A stretch of DNA of 64,000 bases from Spirosoma aureum (GTDB lineage: Bacteria > Bacteroidota > Bacteroidia > Cytophagales > Spirosomataceae). The DNA lies in contig NZ_CP050063.1 of NCBI RefSeq assembly GCF_011604685.1, positions 7,791,001 to 7,855,000 of the forward strand. The letters run 5' to 3'. The position numbers were made by a program, and so were the translations under genes. The notes beneath the pieces are model-generated. The model saw nothing but the letters and a program-made list of their open reading frames with translations, did not search any database and was not told where the DNA came from. Below are positions 1-7,150 of this stretch, piece after piece. The stretch's first letter is position 1, and each line of letters begins with the position of its first letter.

Positions 1-179
1 ACCTGCTGGCTGTTCGAAATCCCGAGCTTCAGCAGGAGCTACTCCAGTATCCGGAACTGCTCGAGCTAAAACGCAATCAGATTCACTTAGAACGTACCCT
101 AAAACAACTTACGGCCCATGCAAACTCAGACGCCAATAACCCAGTCCCTGCCGGATCAGATCAAGCAGACGCTTGCTAA
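1..179 (+). CDS. C-terminal end of a small phage protein (5' end outside window)
   Basis: An open frame runs from the left edge (first full codon at position 3) to a TAA at 177-179 and encodes about 58 residues. It contains a Leu/Gln/Glu-rich helix with the pattern LLQYPELLELK and a polar tail. The same kind of LLQYP stretch occurs in the 65-residue protein at 7691, so the two may be related; that is inference from a short match. The gene overlaps the next one (ATG at 118) by 62 bases in another frame, a tight phage-style overlap. I do not recognise a function. The start codon lies before the window. Confidence 0.6.
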   Translation, partial: LLAVRNPELQQELLQYPELLELKRNQIHLERTLKQLTAHANSDANNPVPAGSDQADAC

Positions 180-762
180 AGCTAAAGGCAAATACTTTAT
201 TCTGCCCAGTGGCCAGACGCGCCGGCTGGATGATTTCGAGATCGACGCCAAAAACAGCACAACCACGCTGCACTTTGAGAAAGAAAAAGCCAAGTCGTTT
301 GCTAATCTGGTCTTTCTGGAGAAATGGAACTACTACATGCCGATTTCGGCCGATCTGGCTCCCCAGGAAGCAGTGCTGGTACAAGCAACATCCATTCCTG
401 AAGCCCGGCCTATTGTGCCCAAGCCTGCTCCCTCCGCACCCTTACCGACTCAAAAGCCAGTTGATCCCCCGGCCGTTATGGCTGAGGTTGACTCAGCTCC
501 CATGGAAGTGGCTTCGGCCACTCCCATGCCGATCGAGCAGATCCAGCAGCACGCTACAGGCCTACTTGGTTTAGGCGATCTGGGGCGCATTCTCGACGAG
601 CAGTTAGCGAAGGTGCAGCGGGATCCTAAAGCGATCGCTCAGGCCAAGGTGATCAATGACCTGGCTAAATCCAAGATTGATATGGCCCGGGTGCGCGTCG
701 ATGCGATCCGGCTGCTGAAAGATTTAATCAAGCCGGGCAATGATCCGGCGGCTAACAGTTAA
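118..762 (+). CDS. phage protein of unknown function, 214 aa
   Basis: The protein has an N-terminal alpha/beta-like part (about residues 1-80), a Pro/Ala-rich linker (about 95-130) and a charged helical C-terminal part (about 140-214) rich in Lys, Asp and Arg. There is no signal peptide or membrane segment. It is followed after 3 bases by the gene at 766, so the two are translationally linked. Its place upstream of the head genes suggests an early-late or regulatory role, but no family is recognised and no function is claimed. The alternative frame open over this region is a shadow. Confidence 0.7.
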   Translation: MQTQTPITQSLPDQIKQTLAKAKGKYFILPSGQTRRLDDFEIDAKNSTTTLHFEKEKAKSFANLVFLEKWNYYMPISADLAPQEAVLVQATSIPEARPIVPKPAPSAPLPTQKPVDPPAVMAEVDSAPMEVASATPMPIEQIQQHATGLLGLGDLGRILDEQLAKVQRDPKAIAQAKVINDLAKSKIDMARVRVDAIRLLKDLIKPGNDPAANS

Positions 763-765
763 CCC

Positions 766-1158
766 ATGCAAGCAACAACTGTGCAGGATCCGCTCGCCGA
801 TAAACGGGCGGACCTGGTCTTTAAAATCATGGCGGCCGTCGGCTTCATGCTCGATGCGCTGGACGCGCTGGATCATGCCACCCCCGGCGGTAAACAGCAG
901 GTATTTCGGGCCGGACTGAAGAATGCCGCCCAGAAATTTAAACTCCAGCTCGAAACCGCTGAAGCGCACATTGCGGGCCACAACTACCACGATCGCGAGC
1001 AGGCCATGGATCAGATGGCCGAATCCTACCAGGTGATGGATAACCTGCTAACGATTATGCTCCAGGCGAGCCTGAAGCTCACGCCCGCAGCCATGGAGCT
1101 GATGAACAACGAAATGATCGGAGTCGCCACCAAATGGGGAATTAAACTGGAGGAGTAG
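766..1158 (+). CDS. phage protein of unknown function, 130 aa
   Basis: A small, mainly helical protein with a Met-rich second half. It starts at an ATG 3 bases behind the preceding stop, with another gene 10 bases downstream, so it sits in the middle of a compact operon. No membrane segment, signal peptide or catalytic motif is visible. GC-rich codon use matches its neighbours. Function unknown. Confidence 0.7.
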   Translation: MQATTVQDPLADKRADLVFKIMAAVGFMLDALDALDHATPGGKQQVFRAGLKNAAQKFKLQLETAEAHIAGHNYHDREQAMDQMAESYQVMDNLLTIMLQASLKLTPAAMELMNNEMIGVATKWGIKLEE

Positions 1159-1168
1159 AAGTCAAATC

Positions 1169-1591
1169 ATGCTCAATTACACGACTAAAATCGAGGCTGC
1201 TAAAACCGTAGGAGAGATTCAGCAGACCCTTTCAAAAAATGGCGTCCGTAAAATCGTCGTCGATTACGATTCGGAGGGCAATCCAATTGCTTTGACGTTT
1301 GTCATTGACTGGAATAATATCCCGACTCTCTACGCATTGCCCTGCCGGTGGGAAGGCGTATTGAAAGTGCTCAATCGATCACCTAAAGTCACCAAGGCCA
1401 ACCGCACCAAAGAGCAGGCGCTGCGCGTTGCCTGGCGAATCCTGAAGGATTGGATCGAGGCTCAGCTGGCGATCACGGAAGCCGAGCTGGCCAGCGTACC
1501 CGAAGTGTTTTTGCCCTACCTGGTGACCAGTACGGGCGACACGCTTTATAGCCGAGCGATCGCTGATCAACGCTTGCTGCCACTACCCTAA
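1169..1591 (+). CDS. phage protein of unknown function, 140 aa
   Basis: An alpha/beta protein with a strand-rich N-terminal half (DYDSEGNPIALTFVIDW, residues about 32-48), then a basic helix and a C-terminal helical part. The central part, where a stretch about being applied to cells like WEGVLKVL is followed by KEQALRVAWRILKDW, resembles small proteins common in Bacteroidota mobile elements, but I cannot name the family. It is the last gene of the first cluster; the terminator at 1707-1734 follows. Confidence 0.7.
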   Translation: MLNYTTKIEAAKTVGEIQQTLSKNGVRKIVVDYDSEGNPIALTFVIDWNNIPTLYALPCRWEGVLKVLNRSPKVTKANRTKEQALRVAWRILKDWIEAQLAITEAELASVPEVFLPYLVTSTGDTLYSRAIADQRLLPLP

Positions 1592-1706
1592 CTACTCACT
1601 AATAATAATCACAATGGGGCCCGGACTATACCGACTGGGAGTTGGTGGCAACAGGCGGCTACGTTGGCCTGAAAAACTCTGGAGAGAAGTGGTAATCGCC
1701 GACCTC

Positions 1707-1734
1707 AAAAGCGTGACCATCTGGTCACGCTTTT
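1707..1734 (+). terminator. intrinsic terminator after the first gene cluster
   Basis: A perfect 8-bp GC-rich stem (GCGTGACC / GGTCACGC) with a 4-base ATCT loop is flanked by CAAAA on the left and TTTTA on the right. It follows the operon ending at 1591. Confidence 0.75.
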
Positions 1735-1802
1735 AGTATATAATTGCCAGAAGGTAGGCATTATCTTCAACCTCATCGTTGCCGAGAGTTTCCGCCATCT
1801 TC

Positions 1803-1840
1803 CTGGCTTTACTGGTCGCCACGGAGAACAGTAAAGCCAG
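1803..1840 (+). promoter_or_regulatory. 12-bp perfect inverted repeat
   Basis: CTGGCTTTACTG at 1803-1814 pairs with CAGTAAAGCCAG at 1829-1840 around a 14-base loop. No T-run follows, so it is not a standard terminator. It lies 75 bases upstream of the ATG at 1915 and could be an mRNA leader hairpin or an operator. Confidence 0.5.
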
Positions 1841-1914
1841 GCTTATACCACCGACTGGAAACAGATCCTAAAAGCATCCTGAGCTACCTTTGTGCTCTTA
1901 ACCATCGTAGCGAC

Positions 1915-2148
1915 ATGGAGATCACACATGAGGTATTGATTCATCAGGGGTTTATGCCGGATACGGGCCGGCCGGGCCGCTACAATTATCGGGGCTTTCA
2001 TGGCTACCTGCGGGCCTCGGCGGGTCTGTTCTTTTTTCACGGCTTCAGCTTCGGCATCGGCACGGTCACTGACCTCAAATACCTGCTGATGCTCATCGAC
2101 TACCAGCATGCCTCTCCCACCTTTTCGTTTCCGCCTTCAACCAACTAA
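1915..2148 (+). CDS. small phage protein of unknown function, 77 aa
   Basis: I start this gene at ATG 1915 (MEITHEVLIHQGF), because the open frame further upstream crosses a 12-bp inverted repeat and reads as low-quality protein. The product is rich in Gly, Phe and Tyr, with the stretch YRGFHGYLRAS and a hydrophobic centre (LFFFHGFSFGIG). The layout recalls short Bacteroidota proteins of the 'leaf-like beta' kind, but I cannot assign a family. It is followed by an AT-rich 155-base gap carrying a possible promoter. Confidence 0.55.
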   Translation: MEITHEVLIHQGFMPDTGRPGRYNYRGFHGYLRASAGLFFFHGFSFGIGTVTDLKYLLMLIDYQHASPTFSFPPSTN

Positions 2149-2261
2149 CCACTAGCAGATTAGGGGTTAGTGTAGACTATTATCCTGAAAATACGACATT
2201 TAAAAAATATATGTTACTACATAGGTAGATCTACGTAGAATAATAATCCTATTTCTTAGTA

Positions 2262-2303
2262 TATTTCGGGAGTATTTTCTGCCGCATACTCTCCGTAACT
2301 TCA
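2262..2303 (+). promoter_or_regulatory. possible promoter and leader hairpin before the 201-aa gene
   Basis: The AT-rich gap 2149-2303 ends with TATATTTCGG, which resembles the TTTCG box of the four repeated phage promoter candidates and the Bacteroidota -7 box. It is followed by a hairpin with GGGAGTAT pairing to ATACTCTCC around a short loop, ending shortly before ATG 2304. The upstream GTCATCACG box is not present here, so this would be a different promoter class. Weak evidence. Confidence 0.35.
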
Positions 2304-2909
2304 ATGTACTTTTCTGAACCTGTTCTTTTCGAGATACCGGTCCTGCCGCGCATCCGAAAGTACGTCACTGTCAAGCTGCGCGATAGCGCCGGCCGACCTC
2401 ATCCGATGCTTGCCTGCCCGGATGCTACCAACGCCAGTTTCTGGATCTGGGCCTTATGCCAGGGCCGCAAAGCCCACCAGTTTAAGGGCTGGCAACGCCC
2501 TGAGCACCGGCGCATTGAGCAGAACCAACCTGATGACGGGCTGCTCATCGACCGGGCGGGCCGAATCATGGCTCCTCCGGAGATGACAGCCCGTCTGGGG
2601 CTGGGCATCAATCAGTTTCACGTCACCCGGCTGGAGTATCTACTGAATTACGACGAACTGGAGCTCTTTTCCGACTGGGTGGATTTTATGATCCGCAACG
2701 AGTTCATTCTTCACTGCCAGCAAAGCGCCGGGCTGATCATGCACCGGATCCGTGAGTTTCTGGATACCTACGATTTTGACGAGACCGACATGAGCGAGGC
2801 CATGATGAAGCAGACCTACCTGCGGTACCGAAAAGGCAGAAGCGCATTTGTCGCCGATGCCCAGCTGGCCAGTCAGGTTCAGTTCCGGCCGGTGCCCATC
2901 GCAGCCTAG
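2304..2909 (+). CDS. phage protein of unknown function, 201 aa
   Basis: A soluble alpha/beta protein with no signal peptide. The N-terminal 100 residues are strand-rich and carry paired Cys/Trp positions (MLACPDATNASFWIWALCQG). The C-terminal half is helical and acidic, ending in a basic segment (YLRYRKGRSAF). Its stop codon (TAG at 2907-2909) lies directly in front of the first copy of the repeated promoter-like element at 2911. I recognise no family; its position ahead of the head genes is the only functional hint. Confidence 0.7.
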   Translation: MYFSEPVLFEIPVLPRIRKYVTVKLRDSAGRPHPMLACPDATNASFWIWALCQGRKAHQFKGWQRPEHRRIEQNQPDDGLLIDRAGRIMAPPEMTARLGLGINQFHVTRLEYLLNYDELELFSDWVDFMIRNEFILHCQQSAGLIMHRIREFLDTYDFDETDMSEAMMKQTYLRYRKGRSAFVADAQLASQVQFRPVPIAA

Positions 2910-2910
2910 A

Positions 2911-2961
2911 GTCATCACGCTTGTCGCGCTAAAGCAGCCTTGCTACGAGCAGTTTTGGGCC
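2911..2961 (+). promoter_or_regulatory. phage late promoter candidate, copy 1
   Basis: This starts with the 18-base box GTCATCACGCTTGTCGCG. After exactly 24 bases comes TTTTG (2953-2957), and the ATG follows 4 bases later at 2962. The spacing between the two boxes is identical to copies at 3868, 13551 and 19352. The box is conserved at third codon positions and variable at first and second positions, which argues for a DNA or RNA signal rather than coding sequence. No Shine-Dalgarno site precedes the ATG. Confidence 0.6.
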
Positions 2962-3444
2962 ATGACGGACCTTCTCTTCGACGGGGCAAATAATCCAGCC
3001 GGCAATTTTCTTGTCCGGTTTGTGCCGGTGGTGGGTGTAGCGATACTACCCACCCCGGCCCCCTCTGGTCCGAATGCGGGCAGTATTGGTTCGCCGACGT
3101 TTGTGACGGGTTACCGCTGGTTCACCGCCTACGGTACCGACGAGACCAAATCCATCGAGGAGGAACAGAAACTGGACGATAACGGCTCGGTCTGGGCCAT
3201 TGCCATTCAGGCCTGGCTGCCGGGTGATTCCGCCCAGCGTCGGTTGCAATTGGCTGAAATGGTCCGCCACCGCTTTCTGGTCGCTGTCGAGGACAACATT
3301 GGCCTGGTCCGTGTCTTTGGTACCAAAGTCGAGAGTCTTCAATTTACGTATCGTTTTCAGGTTGACAAACAAATGGGTGGCCGGCGCGGCTACCTGATCA
3401 GTTTTAGTGGCAGTTCAACCAGTCCTGCTCCCATTCTACTCTAA
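2962..3444 (+). CDS. phage structural-type protein of unknown function, 160 aa
   Basis: Start chosen at ATG 2962, directly behind promoter-like copy 1; the frame is open upstream but that part is the tail of the previous gene read in another frame. The product is a beta-rich protein with a Pro-rich loop near residue 30-45 (LPTPAPSGPNAGS), then a helix with LAEMVRHRFLVAVED. The size and fold impression fit a head-tail or tail-completion protein, but this is inference only. It precedes a small membrane protein and the terminator at 3818. Confidence 0.65.
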   Translation: MTDLLFDGANNPAGNFLVRFVPVVGVAILPTPAPSGPNAGSIGSPTFVTGYRWFTAYGTDETKSIEEEQKLDDNGSVWAIAIQAWLPGDSAQRRLQLAEMVRHRFLVAVEDNIGLVRVFGTKVESLQFTYRFQVDKQMGGRRGYLISFSGSSTSPAPILL

Positions 3445-3458
3445 AACCCCTGCTTAGT

Positions 3459-3773
3459 ATGCTTACAGCCCTCCTGCTCCTGCTAATGACCACCGGCTAC
3501 GTGCTGGTTAAAATCCTGTCCAATCGGAAATCGTTCTGGCGATCTGGGTCGCGTCAGCCTGGCTGCCGTATCGGTTATAACCGAGTGGAAATGCCTGACC
3601 GTACTGCTTTTTTAGGCGCACTACGCCGGTTTCTGACCGCTTTTATCCAGTCAGCCTGGCTTCGGTTTAGCCGGCTGGCTCACTCCGCTCGCCGGTTCAC
3701 CCAGGTTCCCCTGCTGCTGTGTCGTCAAGTATTGATGACGCTTTGTTTTGGCCGGGGCATCCTGCATGGCTAA
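3459..3773 (+). CDS. small membrane protein, 104 aa
   Basis: The N-terminus (MLTALLLLLMTTGYVLVKIL) is a single transmembrane helix or uncleaved signal anchor. The remainder is strongly basic, with many Arg and no acidic clusters, so it would sit in the cytoplasm or bind nucleic acid or phospholipid. It starts 14 bases behind the preceding stop and is the last gene before the terminator at 3818-3848. Function unknown; the low-complexity basic part makes it a less certain gene than its neighbours. Confidence 0.45.
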   Translation: MLTALLLLLMTTGYVLVKILSNRKSFWRSGSRQPGCRIGYNRVEMPDRTAFLGALRRFLTAFIQSAWLRFSRLAHSARRFTQVPLLLCRQVLMTLCFGRGILHG

Positions 3774-3817
3774 GAAAAAAGAATACGTTACGAGGTAAAT
3801 TACATGGGATTAGTTAA

Positions 3818-3848
3818 AGCGGCCACCTACTGGGTGGTCGCTTTTTTT
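3818..3848 (+). terminator. intrinsic terminator just ahead of the head gene promoter candidate
   Basis: A 10-bp stem (AGCGGCCACC with GGTGGTCGCT, one G-T pair), loop TACTG, and then seven T residues. Promoter-like copy 2 begins 20 bases further on, so a transcription unit ends here and another begins. Confidence 0.85.
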
Positions 3849-3867
3849 GTGTCTGCGGGGTCGGCAC

Positions 3868-3918
3868 GTCATCACGGGTGTCGCGGCCTACCTGCGTCGG
3901 GCGGGGCTACTTCGGCCC
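3868..3918 (+). promoter_or_regulatory. phage late promoter candidate, copy 2 (head operon)
   Basis: The box GTCATCACGGGTGTCGCG is followed after 24 bases by CTTCG (3910-3914) and the ATG at 3919 comes 4 bases later. It sits 20 bases behind a strong terminator, the best positional argument that the repeated element is a promoter. Confidence 0.65.
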
Positions 3919-5403
3919 ATGAATCGCAACTTTCGGACCTTCTCGGCCCTGCTTCGAACGGATTGGTGTATCGATCCCCAGTATGCCAATGATCATCTGG
4001 AGGTCGTCAACAGTTTCCTGACCGGCACTTTTTCGCCCAAACTGTTTTTTGGCGATGAGGAAGAGGAGGACGAAAAACCCCTGGCCTATGCCGTCTCCCT
4101 GATGGCAGGTTCCAGCGGCCAAACGCCTTCGCTGAGCCGCCATGACCTGGACGATCCGGATATGCCGGAAAACTCCATTCTGGTGGTACCCATCTCGGGG
4201 CCCATCTTCAAAGAAGGGTTTTGTGGTTCGGCTGGTGCCCTCGATTATGCGCAGGCTATCAATGAAGCCTACGCCAATCCCAAAATCATTGGCACCATCC
4301 AGCTGGTCGATTCGCCCGGTGGCCAGCTCTCGGGAACACCCACCCTCTACGATGCCATTCGGAATCCCGCTAAGCCCAGCATCACCCTGATTTATGATGG
4401 CATGATGGCCTCAGCGGCGCTGTGGCTCTCGGTTGGGTCCAACAAGATCTATGCTTCCCAGCCAACGGATCAGGTTGGTTCGGCGGGTGTTTTTGTCACC
4501 CTGCGCGATAACTCGGAAGCGATGGCGAAAGCGGGCTACAAAACGATCTACATCTACTCGGATCTGTCGCCCGAAAAGAACAAACCCTACCGGGAAGCCT
4601 TAGCGGGCAACACCAAGCCGATGCGGGAAGATCTCAACCAGGCTGCCAGCCATTTCCACACGGCCGTCAAAACGGGTCGTGGTGATCGGCTCAAGCCAAT
4701 TGAGAAAGATGGCCCAAACCTGTTCGAGGGGGGCATGTTCTACGCCGATGAGGCCATCGAGCTGGGCCTTATCGATGGTTACGCTACGCTGGAGCAGGCA
4801 GTTGCCGAGATTGTCGAACTGCACACAAAGCGCACACATTCGGCTCCTGGCGGTCGCTATGGAGCGACTGAAATCCCTGTTTTACAGGGCACTACCCTTG
4901 ATTCAACCGCGCCCACAGATGCGCCCGAGGCACCCACAACCGGTGCCATAACCGCCGAAGAGCTTACTGCTCCAGAAGCTACCCAACCCCAATCCAATCA
5001 AATCCCTACTGACATGTCTCTGTTTGGTAACAAACACAAGGTGCTCTCGAGCCTGGCTGGCGTCGAAGCTTCCGAAATCTCGGACGATCAGCTCAACGCA
5101 GTCAATGCCGAGCTGGATTCGCTCAACATCAAAGGTGTGCGCATCATCAGCACGACCTACCTCGAACAGGCGGACGCTTCGGTGGCCGAGCTGGCGACAG
5201 CCAACACAACGATCGCCACCATCACCCAGGAGCGGGATAATGCCCGCGCTGAAGCCGAGAAGTTCGGCAATCAGCCTGGTCATCTAGGCTCCAAGTCAGG
5301 CAAAGTAGCGGAAGCAACAGTGCCGACAGCGGGCGAGAAACTGATCTCCGAAGTCGATCAGGAGTTAATCGATCGCGAGAGTAAAATCAAGCGGCACGAC
5401 TAA
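3919..5403 (+). CDS. head maturation protease (S49/SppA-like) fused to a scaffold domain
   Basis: The 494-residue product (from ATG 3919) has an S49/SppA-type serine protease domain at about residues 85-290: a strand entering VDSPGG (about 130-134), the nucleophile region MMASAALWLS with Ser about 165, and QVGSAGVF (about 185-192), the equivalent of the family's GSIGV. A Pro/Thr/Glu-rich linker (about 315-365) leads to a C-terminal part (366-494) with a coiled coil (TTIATITQERDNARAEAEKF) and an acidic/basic end, typical of a scaffold. In lambda-like phages such a protease cleaves scaffold and capsid inside the prohead. An in-frame ATG at 5014 may also release the scaffold alone. A hairpin separates it from the capsid gene. 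Confidence 0.85.
   Translation: MNRNFRTFSALLRTDWCIDPQYANDHLEVVNSFLTGTFSPKLFFGDEEEEDEKPLAYAVSLMAGSSGQTPSLSRHDLDDPDMPENSILVVPISGPIFKEGFCGSAGALDYAQAINEAYANPKIIGTIQLVDSPGGQLSGTPTLYDAIRNPAKPSITLIYDGMMASAALWLSVGSNKIYASQPTDQVGSAGVFVTLRDNSEAMAKAGYKTIYIYSDLSPEKNKPYREALAGNTKPMREDLNQAASHFHTAVKTGRGDRLKPIEKDGPNLFEGGMFYADEAIELGLIDGYATLEQAVAEIVELHTKRTHSAPGGRYGATEIPVLQGTTLDSTAPTDAPEAPTTGAITAEELTAPEATQPQSNQIPTDMSLFGNKHKVLSSLAGVEASEISDDQLNAVNAELDSLNIKGVRIISTTYLEQADASVAELATANTTIATITQERDNARAEAEKFGNQPGHLGSKSGKVAEATVPTAGEKLISEVDQELIDRESKIKRHD
5014..5403 (+). CDS. possible nested scaffold protein from an internal start
   Basis: ATG 5014 lies in frame within the protease gene, exactly at the end of the Pro/Thr-rich linker (the sequence before it is NQIPTD). 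Starting here would give 129 residues, MSLFGNKHKVLSSL onward, containing only the scaffold coiled coil. The arrangement matches lambda C/Nu3, where the scaffold is made from an internal start. The ATG has no clear Shine-Dalgarno site, which is common in Bacteroidota. Inference from layout. Confidence 0.45.
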   Translation: MSLFGNKHKVLSSLAGVEASEISDDQLNAVNAELDSLNIKGVRIISTTYLEQADASVAELATANTTIATITQERDNARAEAEKFGNQPGHLGSKSGKVAEATVPTAGEKLISEVDQELIDRESKIKRHD

Positions 5404-5427
5404 ACCAGGCGCTTAGAAGCACCTGGT
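5404..5427 (+). promoter_or_regulatory. hairpin between protease-scaffold and capsid genes
   Basis: ACCAGG pairs with CCTGGT, and GCTT with AAGC inside it, separated by a one-base mismatch on each side and a 2-base loop. It begins right behind the TAA stop codon. No T-run follows. A hairpin with the same ACCAGG core follows the capsid gene, so both may be mRNA processing or stability elements. Confidence 0.5.
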
Positions 5428-5481
5428 CAGTTCGCTGCCCGGGTGCCACACCCATCCGTAACCAATCAAGACAGCTAAAAC

Positions 5482-6564
5482 GTGGCAACCCAATCCAACA
5501 TTTCCGCTATTGCCAATTACGCCGGCGATTATTCGGCGGTAATTTTTGAGCAGGTATTTCAAAATCTCGACATCGCCAAAGATGTCGATTTGATCCAGAA
5601 TCTGGACACCCCGCTCATTTTACCAAAATACACGGCTAACGATGGCGTTCGTCCCTACGACAGCACCATCACCCAGCCAAACGGTCAGGCCGGCACGTTC
5701 TCCCAGCGCACCATCACGCCCCGCACGTCGATGAAGCTGTTGAACATCATTCCGGAAGAGCTACGGGGTACGTATCTCTCGCGCGGCCTGAAAGCCAATG
5801 CGAAGGATTACCCCCTCGGCTTCGGGCAGTACTACTGGAGTCAGCAGACCAAGAAAATCGCCGACGAAATCAACCGCAACGCCTATTTCGCGGTCGATCC
5901 TCAGTCGATTACACCGTACAATGCCGGCACGGCCTATGCAGTTGGCGACAAGATCCTGTTCAGCAACGGCACGACCAACGATTACTACCAGTGCGCTGTC
6001 ATCACCACGGCCGGTCAGTCACCGACCTCGACACCGGCTTCCTGGACCAACATCAACAACCGCTGCCAGGGTGCCGGTTTCGGTACGATCCTGGCCGCTG
6101 AATACGGGAGCCTGCCTGCCGCCAACAAGATCGCTACGGGTGCCATCACCGACACCAACGCGTTCGATAAAGTGGTGCTGATGTACCAGTCGATGCCCGC
6201 TGAAAAGCAGGCGCTCGGCGGTGAGTTTAAAGTGAGCTACAACGTCTATCAGAAATACCTGAATGCGTTGCTTACTAAGTTCACCAATGGCACCAGCTTC
6301 ATGCAGGTACCGGGTTCTCCTTCACTGTACGTCTACGGATCGGGCAACCGCTGGATCCTGACGCCGTCTACCTGGATGGGAGCCTCGCAGCGGATCATCG
6401 TTACGCAGAAAGAAAACCTGAAAATGGGTACCGACCTCCTGTCTGATCTGAACACGATCGGCAACATGGTTCCCCATATCCACGGCTTCTACTGCAAGTT
6501 CCAGTTCATCCTGGCTTACCAGTTCGTCGATCTGGATCTGTTGTACGTCAACGATCAGGCGTAA
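5482..6564 (+). CDS. major capsid protein with a CBM5/12-like inserted segment
   Basis: GTG start at 5482, 360 residues. The order protease-scaffold-this gene, the length and the lack of signal or catalytic motifs identify it as the major capsid protein. Residues 1-140 and 195-360 read as one fold with long strands. Between them, residues about 144-189 carry the pattern Y-x3-Y-x2-GD-x-I-x-F-x6-Y-Y-x-C-x5-AG-x-SP-x6-W. This is the aromatic/Gly signature of small carbohydrate-binding modules of the CBM5/12 type. Such a surface insertion could decorate the capsid and bind host or matrix glycans. Hairpins precede and follow the gene, consistent with a separately controlled, abundant message. A structure prediction would test the domain boundary. 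Confidence 0.8.
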   Translation: MATQSNISAIANYAGDYSAVIFEQVFQNLDIAKDVDLIQNLDTPLILPKYTANDGVRPYDSTITQPNGQAGTFSQRTITPRTSMKLLNIIPEELRGTYLSRGLKANAKDYPLGFGQYYWSQQTKKIADEINRNAYFAVDPQSITPYNAGTAYAVGDKILFSNGTTNDYYQCAVITTAGQSPTSTPASWTNINNRCQGAGFGTILAAEYGSLPAANKIATGAITDTNAFDKVVLMYQSMPAEKQALGGEFKVSYNVYQKYLNALLTKFTNGTSFMQVPGSPSLYVYGSGNRWILTPSTWMGASQRIIVTQKENLKMGTDLLSDLNTIGNMVPHIHGFYCKFQFILAYQFVDLDLLYVNDQA

Positions 6565-6594
6565 GCCAATCCATTGCTCTCTCATTCTCTTCCG

Positions 6595-6632
6595 TCTGCC
6601 TGGTACAACTAGAACAAGGCGTACCAGGCAGA
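6595..6632 (+). promoter_or_regulatory. 12-bp perfect hairpin after the capsid gene
   Basis: TCTGCCTGGTAC (6595-6606) pairs perfectly with GTACCAGGCAGA (6621-6632) around a 14-base loop. No T-run follows, so read-through to the gene at 6661 is likely. It may protect or process the capsid mRNA, or be a weak terminator that attenuates downstream genes relative to capsid. Confidence 0.6.
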
Positions 6633-6660
6633 TTCACCGGATAAAAACACGCTAGAAATC

Positions 6661-7086
6661 GTGGACGAAAAAGATAAAAAAATCGAAGACCTAGAAGGTG
6701 CCCTGGCCGATAAAGCCGGTCAACTGACGGCGGCGCTAAGCGCCAAAACAGACCTGGAGAAAGACTTGGTTGCCTCGAAAGCCTTCAACCTGGAACTAAA
6801 AACCCAGGTGGACGCGCAGGCCAAAACCATTCTGGCCAACGATAAGGAGCTGAGCGATGCGGCTGATATCGTCGTCGATCTGAAAAAGAAACTGGCTGAA
6901 AAGCCGGTGGCGGAGGAAAAACCGGCTTTCCCGGTCCTCAAACTGGGCAAAGACAAATTCGAATTGCTCGAACCGGCCTTCAATTACCGGGGCGTCATTG
7001 TCGATCAGGCGGCACTCGAAGCCGATAGCGATCTGCTCAAAGAGCTGATCGTCGAAGGCGTTTCGTTTTTGCGCAAAGTCAAGTAA
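6661..7086 (+). CDS. small coiled-coil head protein, 141 aa
   Basis: GTG start at 6661. Residues about 1-80 form a long charged coiled coil (heptads such as IEDLEGALADKAGQL), followed by a Lys/Pro-Glu linker (EKPVAEEKP) and a compact C-terminal domain (about 92-141). In phages, a short gene directly after the capsid gene often encodes a head decoration, fastener or head-tail protein; the helical first half fits a stabilising or assembly role. I cannot name the family. It is followed 65 bases later by the 174-residue structural gene. Confidence 0.65.
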   Translation: MDEKDKKIEDLEGALADKAGQLTAALSAKTDLEKDLVASKAFNLELKTQVDAQAKTILANDKELSDAADIVVDLKKKLAEKPVAEEKPAFPVLKLGKDKFELLEPAFNYRGVIVDQAALEADSDLLKELIVEGVSFLRKVK

Positions 7087-7150
7087 GCCTGCACGCTGCT
7101 TTGTTATAACCGGGCTTAGACCCACCGTACCTTAAACCGTCTTTACGACA

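Larger units (their letters stand above)
1592..1914. other. 323-base spacer with terminator, hairpin and a possible frameshifted mini-gene
   Basis: The spacer holds the terminator at 1707-1734, a second hairpin at 1803-1840 and a possible mini-gene. From the ATG at 1613, one frame gives a 41-residue peptide. If one base of the GGGGCCC run were dropped, a 26-residue peptide would result that reads naturally (GPDYTDWELVATGGYVGLK) and ends at 1692-1694. This could be a degraded gene or nothing. An ORF open from 1744 crosses the second hairpin and is unlikely to be used upstream of 1915. Confidence 0.4.

Noticed and set aside
3804..3992. 62-residue open frame across the terminator before the head operon
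   Set aside because: It begins inside the terminator stem (3818-3848) and overlaps the promoter-like element and the protease start; a shadow frame.
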